DNA from: Adenophora triphylla var. japonica
Taxonomy: Eukaryota; Streptophyta; Magnoliopsida; Asterales; Campanulaceae
Reading direction: 5' to 3'
DNA: 64,000 bases
Assembly: GCA_022495995.1 (NCBI GenBank)
Contig: JAFEMH010002598.1
Coordinates: 248,001 to 312,000 of the forward strand
Shown here: positions 11,136 to 21,355 of the stretch, in pieces
Layout of the letters: the number at the start of each line of letters is the position of its first letter
How positions within the stretch are numbered: position 1 is the stretch's first letter
Notes under the pieces: generated by a model
Told to the model about the DNA's origin: nothing
What the model saw: only the letters and a program-made list of their open reading frames with translations
Databases searched by the model: none
Made by a program: the position numbers and the translations under genes

Positions 11136-11434
11136 CTCCCTCCGTCACGAAGCGTCACTTTTTACCCAAGGGTATCGTTTAAAGCGTCACCCTTTCCTAA
11201 AAAGGAAATATTTTATTAATATTACATTCTATATCCAGTTCACTCCACTAATTCTCTCTCCTCTACACTCACAACACTTTTTAAATTCACTATTTTCTCC
11301 ACTAATTCTCTCTCCTATTTTCAAATTACACTCACAACATTTTTTCTTTCCACACTTTTCCTTAATTTGCGTGCCACCTCTAAAATTTGCGTGCCACCTC
11401 TAAAATGGCGACTCCTCTACCGGGACGGAGGGAG
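11136..11434. mobile_element. Stowaway MITE
   Basis: CTCCCTCCGTCACGAAGCGTCAC at the left and CGGGACGGAGGGAG at the right, flanked by TA. It also contains a duplicated GCGTGCCACCTCTAAAAT near the right end (11370-11405). Confidence 0.9.
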
Positions 11435-11438
11435 TATA

Positions 11439-11508
<70 letters not shown>

Positions 11509-11528
11509 CATACATATATATATATATA
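11435..11528. repeat. (TA)n microsatellite between MITEs
   Basis: About 90 bp of TATATA/CATA separating two MITEs. Confidence 0.95.
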
Positions 11529-11823
11529 CTCCATCCGTCCCACCAAGAGTGTCACCCTTTTAGGGTTAGGGGTGGCACGCAAATTAAGGAAAAAAGGGGA
11601 AAGAAAAAATGTTGTGAGTGTAATTTGAAAATAGGAGAGAGAATTAGTGAAGGAAATAGTGAATTTAAAAAGTGTTGTGAGTGTAGAGGAGAGAGAATTA
11701 GTGGAGGGAATAGTGGATGGGATAATAGAATATTAATAAAACATTTCTTTTTTAGAAAATGTGACGCTTCAAACGGGACGTCATTTTGGGTAAAAAGTGA
11801 CACTTTGAGTGGGACGGAGGGAG
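11529..11823. mobile_element. Stowaway MITE
   Basis: CTCCATCCGTCCCACCAAGAG at the left, GAGTGGGACGGAGGGAG at the right, with TA on each side. Confidence 0.9.
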
Positions 11824-11831
11824 TATATATA

Positions 11832-12398
11832 CTCCCTCCGTCCCACTTCAATGGATACCAAAAAAAGGGCACACATATTAAGGAAAAGTAAGAGAGAGAA
11901 AAAGTGGAGAGAGAATGTTGTGAGTGTAAAAGTAAAATAGGAGAGAGAATGAGTGAAAGGAATAGTTAGGAGAGAGAATGTTGTGAATGAAAAAATAAAA
12001 TATGAGAGAGAATGAGTGGGGTAAAAAGTGAAGATTCCTTTTCATTTTGGGTAAGTATCAATTGATGTGGGACGGACCAAAAAAGAAATACTCCCTCCGT
12101 CCCAACAGAAGCTGCCCAAATTTTGCTTTGCACGCAAATTAATAAAATGGGTGAGAAGAAAAAATGTTGTGAGTGTAATTTGAAAATAGGAGAGAGAATG
12201 AGTGGAGGAAATAGTAAATTATAATGGTGTTGTGAGTATTAAAATAATGTAGGAGAGAGAATGAGTGGAGAGAATAGTAAAGATTCCTTTGCCAAAAAAG
12301 GAAAATGGAAGCTATTAATGGGACACCCAAAATGACAAAATGGGAAGCTACTATTGGGACGGAGAGAGTAAGTATCAATTGAAATGGGATGGAGGGAG
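11832..12398. mobile_element. Stowaway MITE split by a second MITE
   Basis: The left end is CTCCCTCCGTCCCACTTCAATGG. Its right part is interrupted after GACGGACCAAAAAAGAAATA (12090) and resumes at 12371 as AGTATCAATTGAAATGGGATGGAGGGAG. The outer element reads as the normal family layout once the insert at 12091-12368 is ignored. Confidence 0.85.
12091..12368. mobile_element. Inner Stowaway MITE (nested)
   Basis: CTCCCTCCGTCCCAACAGAAGC at the left and ATTGGGACGGAGAGAG at the right. TA is duplicated at 12089-12090 and 12369-12370 inside the host MITE. It is close to the MITE at 20470-20746 (shared GGGAAGCTACTATTGGGACGG). Confidence 0.88.
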
Positions 12399-12407
12399 TA
12401 TATAATA

Positions 12408-12608
12408 TCCTATCAGGTACGCACCTGTTCGTACGGATTGAGGGGAAAAAAAGAACGCAATACAATTTTGACTATTATTCACCGCTCCAAAAAAAATCCC
12501 TGCGATCTCTTCCCCTTTTCTCTTCACCTTCGTTAACAGCAAAGTGAAGCAAAAAAAATCCCTAAATCCCTGCGATCTCTTCCCTTTTCTCTTCACCTTC
12601 ATGGTGAT
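12408..12608. repeat. Inverted duplicate of 20258-20463 (left copy)
   Basis: About 200 bp, running from TATCAGGTACGCACCTGTTCGTACGG to TTCTCTTCACCTTCATGGTG. It recurs inverted at 20258-20463 with few changes. It looks like the 5' UTR of some gene (two copies of CTGCGATCTCTTCC). MITEs of the same subfamily border both copies. Confidence 0.9.
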
Positions 12609-12610
12609 TG

Positions 12611-12615
<5 letters not shown>

Positions 12616-12683
<68 letters not shown>
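12616..12683. repeat. (CT)n microsatellite
   Basis: Roughly 30 CT units in a row, in a likely gene-derived 5' flank. Confidence 0.97.
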
Positions 12684-12684
<1 letters not shown>

Positions 12685-12689
12685 TTTCT

Positions 12690-13434
12690 GCGATTTCGTT
12701 TTGATCTTCCATGGTGAAATTGATATTTGGATATTTGGTTGTTTTGAACTTCTGCAATTTTTTTCTCTCTCTTAACGCAAATTATTAAAAACCTTGGCGT
12801 TTTGCAATCTGTGAAAATCAAAATTGTATTGCGTTTTCTCAATCCCAAATTCGGGTGTACTCTATTATGTTGTTTGGATTGGATTGCATTTGTATTTCAT
12901 TGGAATTCCTATGGAATATATGGACTGCATTTGTATTTCATTGCAATTTTCTGATTTTTGTTTGGGTTGAGGAAGTAGCTTATTGTTCGGGCAATTTATG
13001 CCCATTTTTTTTTGGGCTTGGAATTAGCTTCAGTTCAAGTATATGACTGAACCAGCCTCATACATACATGAGATACACATATTATCTTACTGCAAATAAA
13101 AGAAAGTGAGCTACTCCACAGAGCATCATACATACATGAGATACACATATTATCTTACTGCAGAACCTTGGTTTACACTTAACGGAACCTGATTTCATGA
13201 ACGGAAGAAGTTGAGTATTAGATACTGCAAATATCAGCATTCTTAAATGCTACCAACTGCTGCTGTCTTAAAGTGAAATGATAGGAAAACATGGCAACTT
13301 ATTTTAAGCGCAGCAGTCATTCAATACATAAATTTTCATGCCAGAGTACCAAAGCAACAAATATATTAGTACCGAATTCTCCCCAGCCTGATGAGAAAGA
13401 CCAGTGAAATTACCAGGAATAATATATAGATATA
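12690..13434. other. Intergenic, with a 67-bp tandem duplication
   Basis: No supported gene. CATACATACATGAGATACACATATTATCTTACTGCA-like sequence occurs twice (13060-13100 and 13126-13162). The ORFs here are short and have no recognisable content. Confidence 0.5.
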
Positions 13435-13698
13435 CTCCCTCCGTCTCGGCCGACTTAGGATTTTTTGAAATGGCACAAAAATTAAGGAAAAGGTAAATAT
13501 TGTGAGTGTAATTTAAAAATAGGAGAGAGAATGAGTGGAGGAAATAATAAATTATAATGGTGTTGTGAGTATTAAAATAATGTAGGAGAGAGAATGAGTG
13601 GAGAGAATAGTGATTTAAGATTTCCATTTTGGGCCGTCCTAAGTCGGGTGGGACGCCCAAAATGGCAAAAAGTCCTAAATTGGCCGGGACGGAGGGAG
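13435..13698. mobile_element. Stowaway MITE
   Basis: CTCCCTCCGTCTCGGCCGACTTAGG at the left, GGCCGGGACGGAGGGAG at the right, flanked by TA. Confidence 0.92.
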
Positions 13699-15060
13699 TA
13701 TATATATATATATGCATACAAAAGAGATTAACCAAGAAAATAAAAACCACACCACCTTATAGCATCAAAATAACAAAGCAGCAGCACTTACAAATGGGAA
13801 GTTATAAGAAGTATAGTAGCAAGAAGATAATAAAGTAAAGAAGCACAGGCAATTATCACGTTTGCATTGTAATTAGTTCTGCCCAAAGAAACTCAATCCT
13901 GAGGCATCTATAATATTACAGGGTAAACCAGGATTTAGCATCGACCATGAAGACCTTGCAACACAGAAGTAAATCAGTTTCAACGTACCTATTGAAGATT
14001 TAACAGCACCTCATTGTCTTGAATTTCTAGAATTTTCTTACTAAAACTTCTAAAAACTAATGACTTCTGTTCTCGAATACAGTATATGGTTCATAAGGTA
14101 GTTGGCTACTCTAAGTACTCTCAAACCCAATGAGTGATTATGCCACCAAAACAGTAACAATGTCGCTGCGGACTACAGCTTCCTAAACCTATTTTGCTCA
14201 ATGGCCTTTGCATTTTACTACATGAAAACTGAAAAGTACCATCGAACCACCATGATTTACATATGGAGTTCATTCAATGGATTTTTACAAGTTATTACAG
14301 CAAAATAAACTGACGCATAAAATGCAATGAATGTGCAGGGAGTCCTTTCTCAAAGTGGTTGAAAACTGAAAGAGTACCATTTTCAGACTAAGAAACATGT
14401 CATGTTAAATTGTCTCCTCCATCCCACTCCCTTGTTTTTTCATTGCCCATGAATGACAGTCATTTTCCTTTTCAAGCAAGCATATATACGAAAGAATTAC
14501 CAAAAACACCACAGTCAACATTATAGCATTACGTTCACTTGTATTTGTAAATATACATCAAGGGTATGTACGGAGTATGGACAAAAGTTGACTGATTTAA
14601 TTTCTAAGAAAAACTGGGATGGAGGATTTGCTATTTTGCAACTATGGCTGAATGTTTATCACTTTTTGAAATAAAACCAGCAACAAGGATTTTAGTGAAC
14701 CTTCTCACTTTCGAAAATAGAAATCAAAAAGTGCAAGCGAATCAGAAAATAAAGATATCCATAATAACAACAAAACACTAAAGCTTAACGCAGGTATCAT
14801 AAAAGAGGAAGAGTAAGACAGAAACAGAAAACCTGAAGTAAAGAGAAATTAACAGAAGTTTATAGTAAGAACTGCTATTTTTCTCTGTACTTCAAGATAT
14901 TTTGCATCAAAATATAAATGTATACAGCCACTGATTCACAGGAAAGACTTCCGATATCCTTTAAAAAATATGAAGTCTCAAAATAATATCTCTTCATTTG
15001 TACACAAGCCAATGCATGGTGAGTAGATTCCAGACATCAATATCCCATGTCCCATACTCA
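13699..15060. other. 3' flank of PTF2, no gene seen
   Basis: AT-rich DNA downstream of PTF2. Its proximal few hundred bases (about 14800-15060) are probably PTF2 3' UTR. A diverged MITE-like pair, CTCCTCCATCCCACTCCC at 14414 and CTGGGATGGAGGA ending at 14626, is the only other structure noticed. Confidence 0.45.
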
Positions 15061-16650
15061 TTAGATTCCACCAGACTTGAAGACATGCAAATCCATTAAG
15101 GCTTTATAATATCCCTTCTCTATTTCCTCTTCCTTCACCTGGTGAAGGAGGAGGGTTTCAATGACAAAATCTTCCCAGTCAATGTCAATTGGTACTTTTC
15201 TTCGTTTCCTTGGGGGTTTTACACATTCGGAAAGGCAAAGATCGTCCCTCTCACCTGAATCATTAGCAATTGATGGAAACCTTATCTTATCAATGCGTGC
15301 CTTAGCAGCCTTAATCTTCTCTCTCCTCTTCTGATATGACATACATGCAGCAACAAAAGACGGAGGCATTGCATCCAATCCAACATCATTCTGCCATATT
15401 TCATCAAACAAAAGTTTCTTGCTCAGTTCTGACTTTCCGGTCCAACGCTCTGCACACACAAGAGAGTCAAATCCTCTTCTTTTCGCATTATTCCCCATCT
15501 TCTCCACTGTGGACGTCATACCAGAAACTTCATCCAAGTACTTTAAGTATATCGTGGATAAGGATTCCTGAGAAAGCTTGAGCTTCTCCAAATCCTCGAT
15601 ACACCGAGTGGGCGAACGTCCTGACAAAAAATACTTAGAATCATTGGTTTCTCTTCCATAAGACCCATAATCATCGATCCTATACTCATCTTCTTTCTCC
15701 AAACACTCAACAACGAAATCCTCTAAATCAGGCCCAAACTCATCCAAAGCCTTCCTCTCTTTTCCACGCTTACACATAGACTTAGCCTCCATATACTGAA
15801 TCACAAAAGGTGCATTTTTTAGAATATTCTTTACCGTAACATCCTTTCCCCACGGCAACTTAGCTCGTGCAACTTCCACTAGCCTCTCCAACAGCTCATT
15901 ATACCTCAACCTACAAGTATTAACAGCCACATTCAATTCCTGAGCCGCATCTTCAATCTTAACATCAGCCTGATTCAAATTTGCAACAAACACAAAAACA
16001 GCCACCACAACCGGCACTGGCCTTCTACCTGTTGTCATAAACCACCTAATCAAACACTGTATCAAAAAAATCCCTTGTTTCAACATCCTCTCCTCCTTCT
16101 CTTTCCCAACACCTTTACTCCCCGCCCAATTCTTAACCACTCGATCAAAAAGACCAACAATATCAAACTCAGGCAACTTCAAATCGCAATAATCAACAAC
16201 CCGACTAACCATTCTCCCTAGCTCATGAACATCACAATCAACACAACCCGCTATTCTTGACATAGCAAACGATATGCCATTCTTTCTCATATCAACATAA
16301 ACACACGCACCAACAAGTACAGGAAACCAATTCCCTTGACCATATTCAGACTCTGTAATTTCATTCATCATAGCATTGACATAACTCAACCTGGACTCAA
16401 GCCCTAATCTAGACAATATATCAGCAACTATATTTTGTGCATTACGAATTTTATTCTCTCTGTAATTGTAAACAGTACCGGAACCAACAGTGCCGGAACG
16501 GACAATAGTGCCGGTGAAGCCGTTAGAATCAAAGGTGGGTTGTTGGTAGTTGTCGAACTCTCGGGCGGCGCCGCAGGAACGGCAGATGGAAAGGCCGCTT
16601 TCATCATCCTGATCGAAGTCCTTATTGCCACAGATTTTGCAAGAAGACAT
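15061..16650 (-). CDS. PTF2: Plant-specific TFIIB-related protein PTF2
   Basis: An intact single-exon frame of 529 residues. It opens with a TFIIB zinc ribbon (C4-x2-C7 ... C23-x2-C26). Two cyclin-like repeats follow, roughly residues 65-270 (NIVADILSRLGLE..., then ADVKIEDAAQELNVAVNTCRLRYNELLERLVEVA). The long C-terminal part contains a basic PPRKRRKVP stretch near residue 485 that could act as a nuclear signal. TFIIB relatives bridge promoter-bound TBP and an RNA polymerase. Arabidopsis PTF2 (At4g35540) is needed in pollen and embryo development and is of nearly the same length. The ATG at 16648-16650 lies directly before the zinc ribbon, so the start is well supported. Confidence 0.93.
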   Translation of the reverse strand: MSSCKICGNKDFDQDDESGLSICRSCGAAREFDNYQQPTFDSNGFTGTIVRSGTVGSGTVYNYRENKIRNAQNIVADILSRLGLESRLSYVNAMMNEITESEYGQGNWFPVLVGACVYVDMRKNGISFAMSRIAGCVDCDVHELGRMVSRVVDYCDLKLPEFDIVGLFDRVVKNWAGSKGVGKEKEERMLKQGIFLIQCLIRWFMTTGRRPVPVVVAVFVFVANLNQADVKIEDAAQELNVAVNTCRLRYNELLERLVEVARAKLPWGKDVTVKNILKNAPFVIQYMEAKSMCKRGKERKALDEFGPDLEDFVVECLEKEDEYRIDDYGSYGRETNDSKYFLSGRSPTRCIEDLEKLKLSQESLSTIYLKYLDEVSGMTSTVEKMGNNAKRRGFDSLVCAERWTGKSELSKKLLFDEIWQNDVGLDAMPPSFVAACMSYQKRREKIKAAKARIDKIRFPSIANDSGERDDLCLSECVKPPRKRRKVPIDIDWEDFVIETLLLHQVKEEEIEKGYYKALMDLHVFKSGGI

Positions 16651-17004
16651 GGTTGAGATCTCGATTTTTTTCCCAATTTAGGGTTTTCCCCTGATTCGAA
16701 AATTGGGAATGCTCGGATGGAGCTTTAACCTTATATGTCAGGCGCCCCAATTCCCATGGTGGTATTCGTCTCTGCTATTTCCATACCCGTTGTAATCTTG
16801 CTCGGCGTCTTTGGAAAATTTTTTTGTTGAGTCAAGGACTCTTAAACCCAACTTACAAATCAATAACTCATTTAAATCTATTTGAGATAAAAATTTCAAA
16901 TAAATTCACAGCTAACAGAGGGAGACGGACGTTAAGTTCCTAAAATCTCTCCGTAATATCAGGTAATCAAATCTTAATCAGAAAAGGAATTTTTCCTAAA
17001 TTGT
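16651..17004. other. 5' flank of PTF2
   Basis: Presumed PTF2 promoter and 5' UTR on the minus strand, followed by a short spacer before the EF-Tu fragment. No specific element can be assigned. Confidence 0.5.
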
Positions 17005-17484
17005 CAGCGACGGCGGCTTTGAATTTCTCGGTCAATGGCTTTGGCTTCCAGTTCCGGTGGTGTTGGAAAGAAGTACGATGAAATTGATGCTGCTCCTGAA
17101 GAACGTGCTCGTGGTATCACAATTAATACCGCCACCGTTGAGTATGAGACTGCTAATCGCCACTATGCCCACGTTGACTGCCCCGGACACGCTGATTATG
17201 TTAAGAATATGATTACTGGTGCTGCCCAGATGGATGGAGCTATTCTTGTCTGCTCCGGCGCCGACGGACCCATGCCCCAGACCAAAGAGCACATTCTTCT
17301 CGCCAAACAAGTCGGTGTTCCCAACATGGTTGTCTTTCTTAACAAAAAGGACCAGGTAGATGATGAGGAATTGCTTGAATTGGTCGAAATGGAGGTAAGA
17401 GAGCTTCTTACTAGCTATGAATTCCCCGGTGATGATATCCCCATTATCGCAGGCTCAGCGCTTAAAGCACTAGAAGCCTTATGA
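17005..17484 (+). pseudogene. tufA: Truncated chloroplast EF-Tu copy
   Basis: An open stretch of 149 residues matches the GTPase domain of nuclear-encoded plastid EF-Tu without introns. It shows RARGITI (G2), DCPGH (G3), NKKD (G4) and GSAL (G5). The P-loop GHVDHGKT that should precede it is missing. Homology begins around TAAL/MALASS (17005-17035) and stops after ALEAL, where a base seems lost just before the next conserved Met, giving TGA at 17482-17484. Domains II and III are absent. It is therefore a fragment, most likely a retrocopy or transposon-captured piece, and cannot deliver aminoacyl-tRNA. Confidence 0.9.
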
Positions 17485-17699
17485 GGTAATCATCAAAATT
17501 CAATGGTTTTTTTTTAATTGAAACTCGTATTTGACCGTGTTCATCAATTGTTAGAAGATGTTGTTGCTGAATTAGGTTATAAATTTTTTTTAACAATTTT
17601 TGGAATAAAAAAATTATTTCGTTACCCATTCAAACCTAAATTGAATTTTGACCTTGTTCATCAATTGTGAGAAAGGGCCTTTATCATGTCTTATAGACA
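17485..17699. other. Spacer after the EF-Tu fragment
   Basis: AT-rich, with a near-repeat TTGACC(G/T)TGTTCATCAATTGT at about 17531 and 17649. Nothing coding. Confidence 0.4.
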
Positions 17700-18520
17700 G
17701 TGGTATAGGACCTGCCATTGTGTGAAAAATTTTGTTTTGAAACACTTGATTTATTGTTTTTTGTGAATAACAATGTGACAAATGGTATGGGACCTGACAA
17801 CATCATATACACAGATATAAGGCCTTTAATTGATCCTATAGCAACTAGGTATAGGACCTGCCAACATCAAATACACAGATATAATCCCTTTGAATGGTCC
17901 TATGAACTGGTATAGGGCCGCAACATCAAATACACACAAAAAAAGAACTTTAAATGGTCCTATAACAAGTGCTATAGAACCTGGCAACATCATATACAAA
18001 GCTTTAATAATGTGGCAAATAGTCTATTACATGTCCTATAACCATTGCTATAGGAGCTGAAATAGTGTTCTTTTAATTTCGAGGTCACTTGCTTTATTTT
18101 GGTCCTATAGCTATTGGTATAGGACCTGTCAATATCATATACAAAGCTATAAGCCCTTTAATTGGTCCTATAAAGAATCGGTATAAGACCCAGCGATATC
18201 ATATACAAAGCAATAAGACATTTGAATGGTCCCATAGCAATTGATATAGGACATGTCAATATCATATACAAAGCTATAAGCCACTTAATTGGTCCTATAG
18301 CAATTGGTATAAGACCTGACAACATCATATACAAAGCTATAAGCCCCTTAGTTGGTCCTATAGCAACTGGTATAGGACCTGACAACATCATATACAAAGC
18401 TATAAGCCCTTTAATTAGTCCTATAGCAATTGGTATAGGACCTGGCAACGTCATATACAAAGCTATAAGCCCTTTAATTGTTCACTATAAGCAATTGGTA
18501 TAGGACCTATACCAACCTCA
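17700..18520 (+). repeat. ~63-bp tandem repeat, direct block
   Basis: About eleven units of the form GGTCCTATAGCAATTGGTATAGGACCTG + CAACATCATATACAAAGC + TATAAGCCCTTTAATT. Each unit contains an internal near-palindrome, GGTCCTATA(N)nTATAGGACC, able to form a hairpin. Copies become more regular toward 18500. Confidence 0.9.
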
Positions 18521-18720
18521 TAGGACCTTTCAAAGGGGATGTACTAGTTTGCACTAAATTATATAAAATCATGTATATATGTGACCTGTAATATGTTGTG
18601 TATATCATGTTACAAGGTCCTATACCAACTGCTATAGGACCTTTCAAAGGCTTTATAGCTTTGAATATGATGGTGCCGGGTCCTATATCAACTGCTATAG
18701 GACCATTCAAATTTCTTTTT
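18521..18720 (-). repeat. Same 63-bp repeat, inverted copies
   Basis: At 18500-18540 and 18615-18705 the unit appears in reverse order (AGGTCCTATACCAACTGCTATAGGACCTTTCAAAGGC), making a large inverted arrangement with the direct block. Confidence 0.8.
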
Positions 18721-18790
18721 TTAATTGTATGAAGTCTGATACCTGGTGTTTGATTTCACATATAATAATTGATTCCTTTCTTTCAATTTC

Positions 18791-18921
18791 AGTTTGATCA
18801 TGTCAGGGCACTGTACAAACGACTAGAGAAGACTCAAAAGGACGTGGCAAATTTCATAGATTTTAAACGCGGAGACATTCCACAGATTTTAATGGAAGCA
18901 GAGGATATGTTTGATAAATGA
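18791..18921 (+). other. Exon-like fragment of unknown gene
   Basis: After a good acceptor (TTTCAATTTCAG, ending 18791) a 43-residue frame reads FDHVRALYKRLEKTQKDVAN..., ends EDMFDK and then TGA at 18919-18921. The composition is protein-like, helical and charged, but I do not recognise it. It lies between copies of the hairpin repeat, so it may be a captured exon. Confidence 0.35.
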
Positions 18922-19219
18922 GTAATTAGCAAGACATATGAAGACGATGCTGTCTCGACGTATAGGGGGAAAATGATACATGACATTTTAGCAAGTCCAC
19001 ATTGTCCTCATCATTCATAAATTAAACATCTTAGTTTCTTTTTGGATGAAATGATAAAAATTGGTTGTTGTTGAACAGTTTACTTGTATATTTGTTAAAT
19101 GTAGGTTAAATATATTACAAATATTTTTAAGGCCTCATATTGGGTTTTTTGTTGGTGGTAGACCAAAATTCTGAAATTAAAAATTCTGATTGGTTTGTTT
19201 ACATGTAAACATAATATGC

Positions 19220-19500
19220 ACATCTATAAGACCTTTGCATGGTCCTATAGCAAATGATATAGGACCTTTCAAAGGCATTATTGCTTTGTATATGATGTTG
19301 GGAGGTCCTATACCAATTGCTATAGGACCTTTCAAAGGCTTTATAAGCCCTTTAATTGGTCCTATAGCAACTGGTATAGGACCTGGCAACATCATATACA
19401 AAGCAATAAGACCTTTGAATGGTCCCATAGCAATTGATATAGGACCTGTCAATATCATATACAAAGCTATAAGCCACTTAATTGGTCCTATACCAATTCA
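19220..19500. repeat. 63-bp hairpin repeat, second cluster (both orientations)
   Basis: Four to five units. Those at 19225-19340 include inverted copies (CTATACCAATTGCTATAGGACC) and those at 19350-19500 are direct. Confidence 0.88.
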
Positions 19501-19529
19501 TCTGAAATTACAAATGATAGAATACTCAG

Positions 19530-19990
19530 ATTCTCTCTATATTCTTTCTGAGGAAGCAATACTCAGATTCTCTCTCTCTCACAAATCACTCTCTCACTAT
19601 ACGCAAATAAACACATCCTCCCTCCTCTAATCGGCCGGCAATAACAGAGCCCCCTTCCCCGGTCTTCTTCCTCACCAAAACAATCGTCCTTCACCGGCAA
19701 ACCAAGCTCTCCCTCCGTCGTCTTCAACAACCTAATCCCCTTCAATCGCCCGGCAACCCCCAAACAACCACCGTTCTCTGCCTAGCCCAAAACAGCTTCC
19801 TCACCATTCCATATCTCCAAGCCCATTCGCCGGCGACCTTACCGGCAACCCAAGGCGTCCTCCATCATCGCCCTCTCCCTCTAAATCGGCCGGAGCAACC
19901 TTCTCACTGTTCTCCATCAAATCCCGCTCCCTAAATCACCGACGCCATTCTCACTGTTCTGCATTAGAACATTCAAAGAAATTAACAAAC
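19530..19990. other. CT-rich, CCGG-containing UTR-like module
   Basis: A pyrimidine-rich stretch with CCGGCGACC and TCTTCCTCACC motifs. It resembles the modules at 3540 and 5390 and also adjoins a tandem repeat. No sustained ORF. Confidence 0.45.
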
Positions 19991-20257
19991 AATTAGTAAT
20001 GATGAGAAAAGGAGAAAAAAAAATACTGGGAGACAAAGAGGAACGAAGCAAATTGAATTGACGCCCATTCGTCACCACTCATTAACGGAGCCGTCAATTA
20101 TTTTGGCCGTTATATATTATATTGCGGTTTAAAGGGATTTTGATTTGGAATATAAAAGGGGTTTGTCTTTTTAAATTTGAGATGGGTTTTAATGGGTTAT
20201 GATTTGAGTTATGTGGGTAAAGAGGAATTTTTCCAATTTTTTTTTTTTCATACCCAG

Positions 20258-20463
20258 GTTTACCATGAAGGTGAAGAGAAAAGGGAAGAGATCGCAGGGA
20301 TTTAGGGATTTTTTTTTGCTTCACTTTGCTGTTAACGGAGGTGAAGAGAAAAGGGGAAGAGATCGCAAGGATTTTTTTGGAGCGGTGAATAATAGTTAAA
20401 ATTGTATTGCGTTCTTTTTTTCTCCTCAATCCGTACGAACAGGTGCGTACCTGATAGGAATAT
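20258..20463. repeat. Inverted duplicate of 12408-12608 (right copy)
   Basis: Begins ACCATGAAGGTGAAGAGAAAAGG and ends ACAGGTGCGTACCTGATAGG, the reverse complement of the left copy. Beyond these limits the flanks do not match. Confidence 0.9.
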
Positions 20464-20469
20464 TATATA

Positions 20470-20746
20470 CTCCCTCCGTCTCAATAATTGCTTCCCATTT
20501 TTTGTCAAGCACGCAAATTAAGAAAATGGGGGGAATAAAAAATGTTATGAGTGTAATTTGAAAATAGGAGAGAGAATGAGTGGAGAGAATAGTAAATTAT
20601 AATGGTGTTGTGAGTATTAAAATAATATAGGAGAGAGAATGAGTGAAGGGAATAGTAAAGATTCATTTGCCAAAAAAGGAAAGTGGAAGCTATTAATGGG
20701 ACACCCAAAATGACAAAATGGGAAGCTACTATTGGGACGGAGGGAG
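20470..20746. mobile_element. Stowaway MITE
   Basis: CTCCCTCCGTCTCAATAATTGC at the left, ATTGGGACGGAGGGAG at the right, TA-flanked; same subfamily as 12091-12368. Confidence 0.92.
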
Positions 20747-20758
20747 TATATATATATA

Positions 20759-21034
20759 CTCCCTCCGTCCCACAACAAGTGACACAGTTACTGTTCCGCA
20801 CGGAAATTAAGGAAAAAGTGAAAAGGTTGATGTGTTGTGAGTGTAGATAGTTGAGTAGGAGAGAGAATGAGTGGAGAGAATAGTAAATTATAATAATGTT
20901 GTGAGTATTAAAATAATGTAGGAGAGAGAATAAGTGGAGGGAATAGTAAAGATTATTTGTCATTTTAGGAAGTGTGACTTATTAGTGGGACGTCAAAAAT
21001 GGAAAAGTGTGTCACTTGTTGTGGGACGGAGGGA

Positions 21035-21035
<1 letters not shown>
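20759..21035. mobile_element. Stowaway MITE
   Basis: CTCCCTCCGTCCCACAACAAGTGACAC is matched by its inverse at the right end, with TA flanks. Confidence 0.95.
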
Positions 21036-21071
<36 letters not shown>

Positions 21072-21072
<1 letters not shown>

Positions 21073-21355
21073 TCCCTCCGTCCAAGTAAGTATTTCACAG
21101 TTACTGTTCACGCGTGGATTAAGGAGAGAGTATTATATTGAAAGTGTTGTGAGTGTGAAATTAAAATAGGAGAGAGAATGAGTGGAGGGAATAGTAAATT
21201 ATAATGGTGTTGTGAGTATTAAAATAATGTAGGAGAGAGAATGAGTGGAGGGAATAGTAAAGATTCCTTTCCATTTTGGGAAAGAAACAAAGTGTGAAGT
21301 ATGTAATTGGACGCCCAAAATAGAAAGTGTGAAGTATGTAACTGGACGGAGGGAG
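21072..21355. mobile_element. Stowaway MITE
   Basis: CTCCCTCCGTCCAAGTAAG at the left, AACTGGACGGAGGGAG at the right. It is separated from the preceding MITE only by a 36-bp (TA)n run. Confidence 0.92.

Noticed and set aside
11367..11891. 174-codon ORF across two MITEs
   Set aside because: It runs through (TA)n and two Stowaway elements; there is no conserved protein. The same holds for most ORFs of 60-110 codons at 20.5-21.4 kb and 53.5-54.6 kb.
17032..17310. 92-codon minus-strand ORF
   Set aside because: Antisense shadow of the EF-Tu fragment.
17700..19500. CRISPR array
   Set aside because: The spaced repeats superficially suggest it, but units are diverged, the intervening parts are themselves repeated, no cas genes are present and the genome is a plant.
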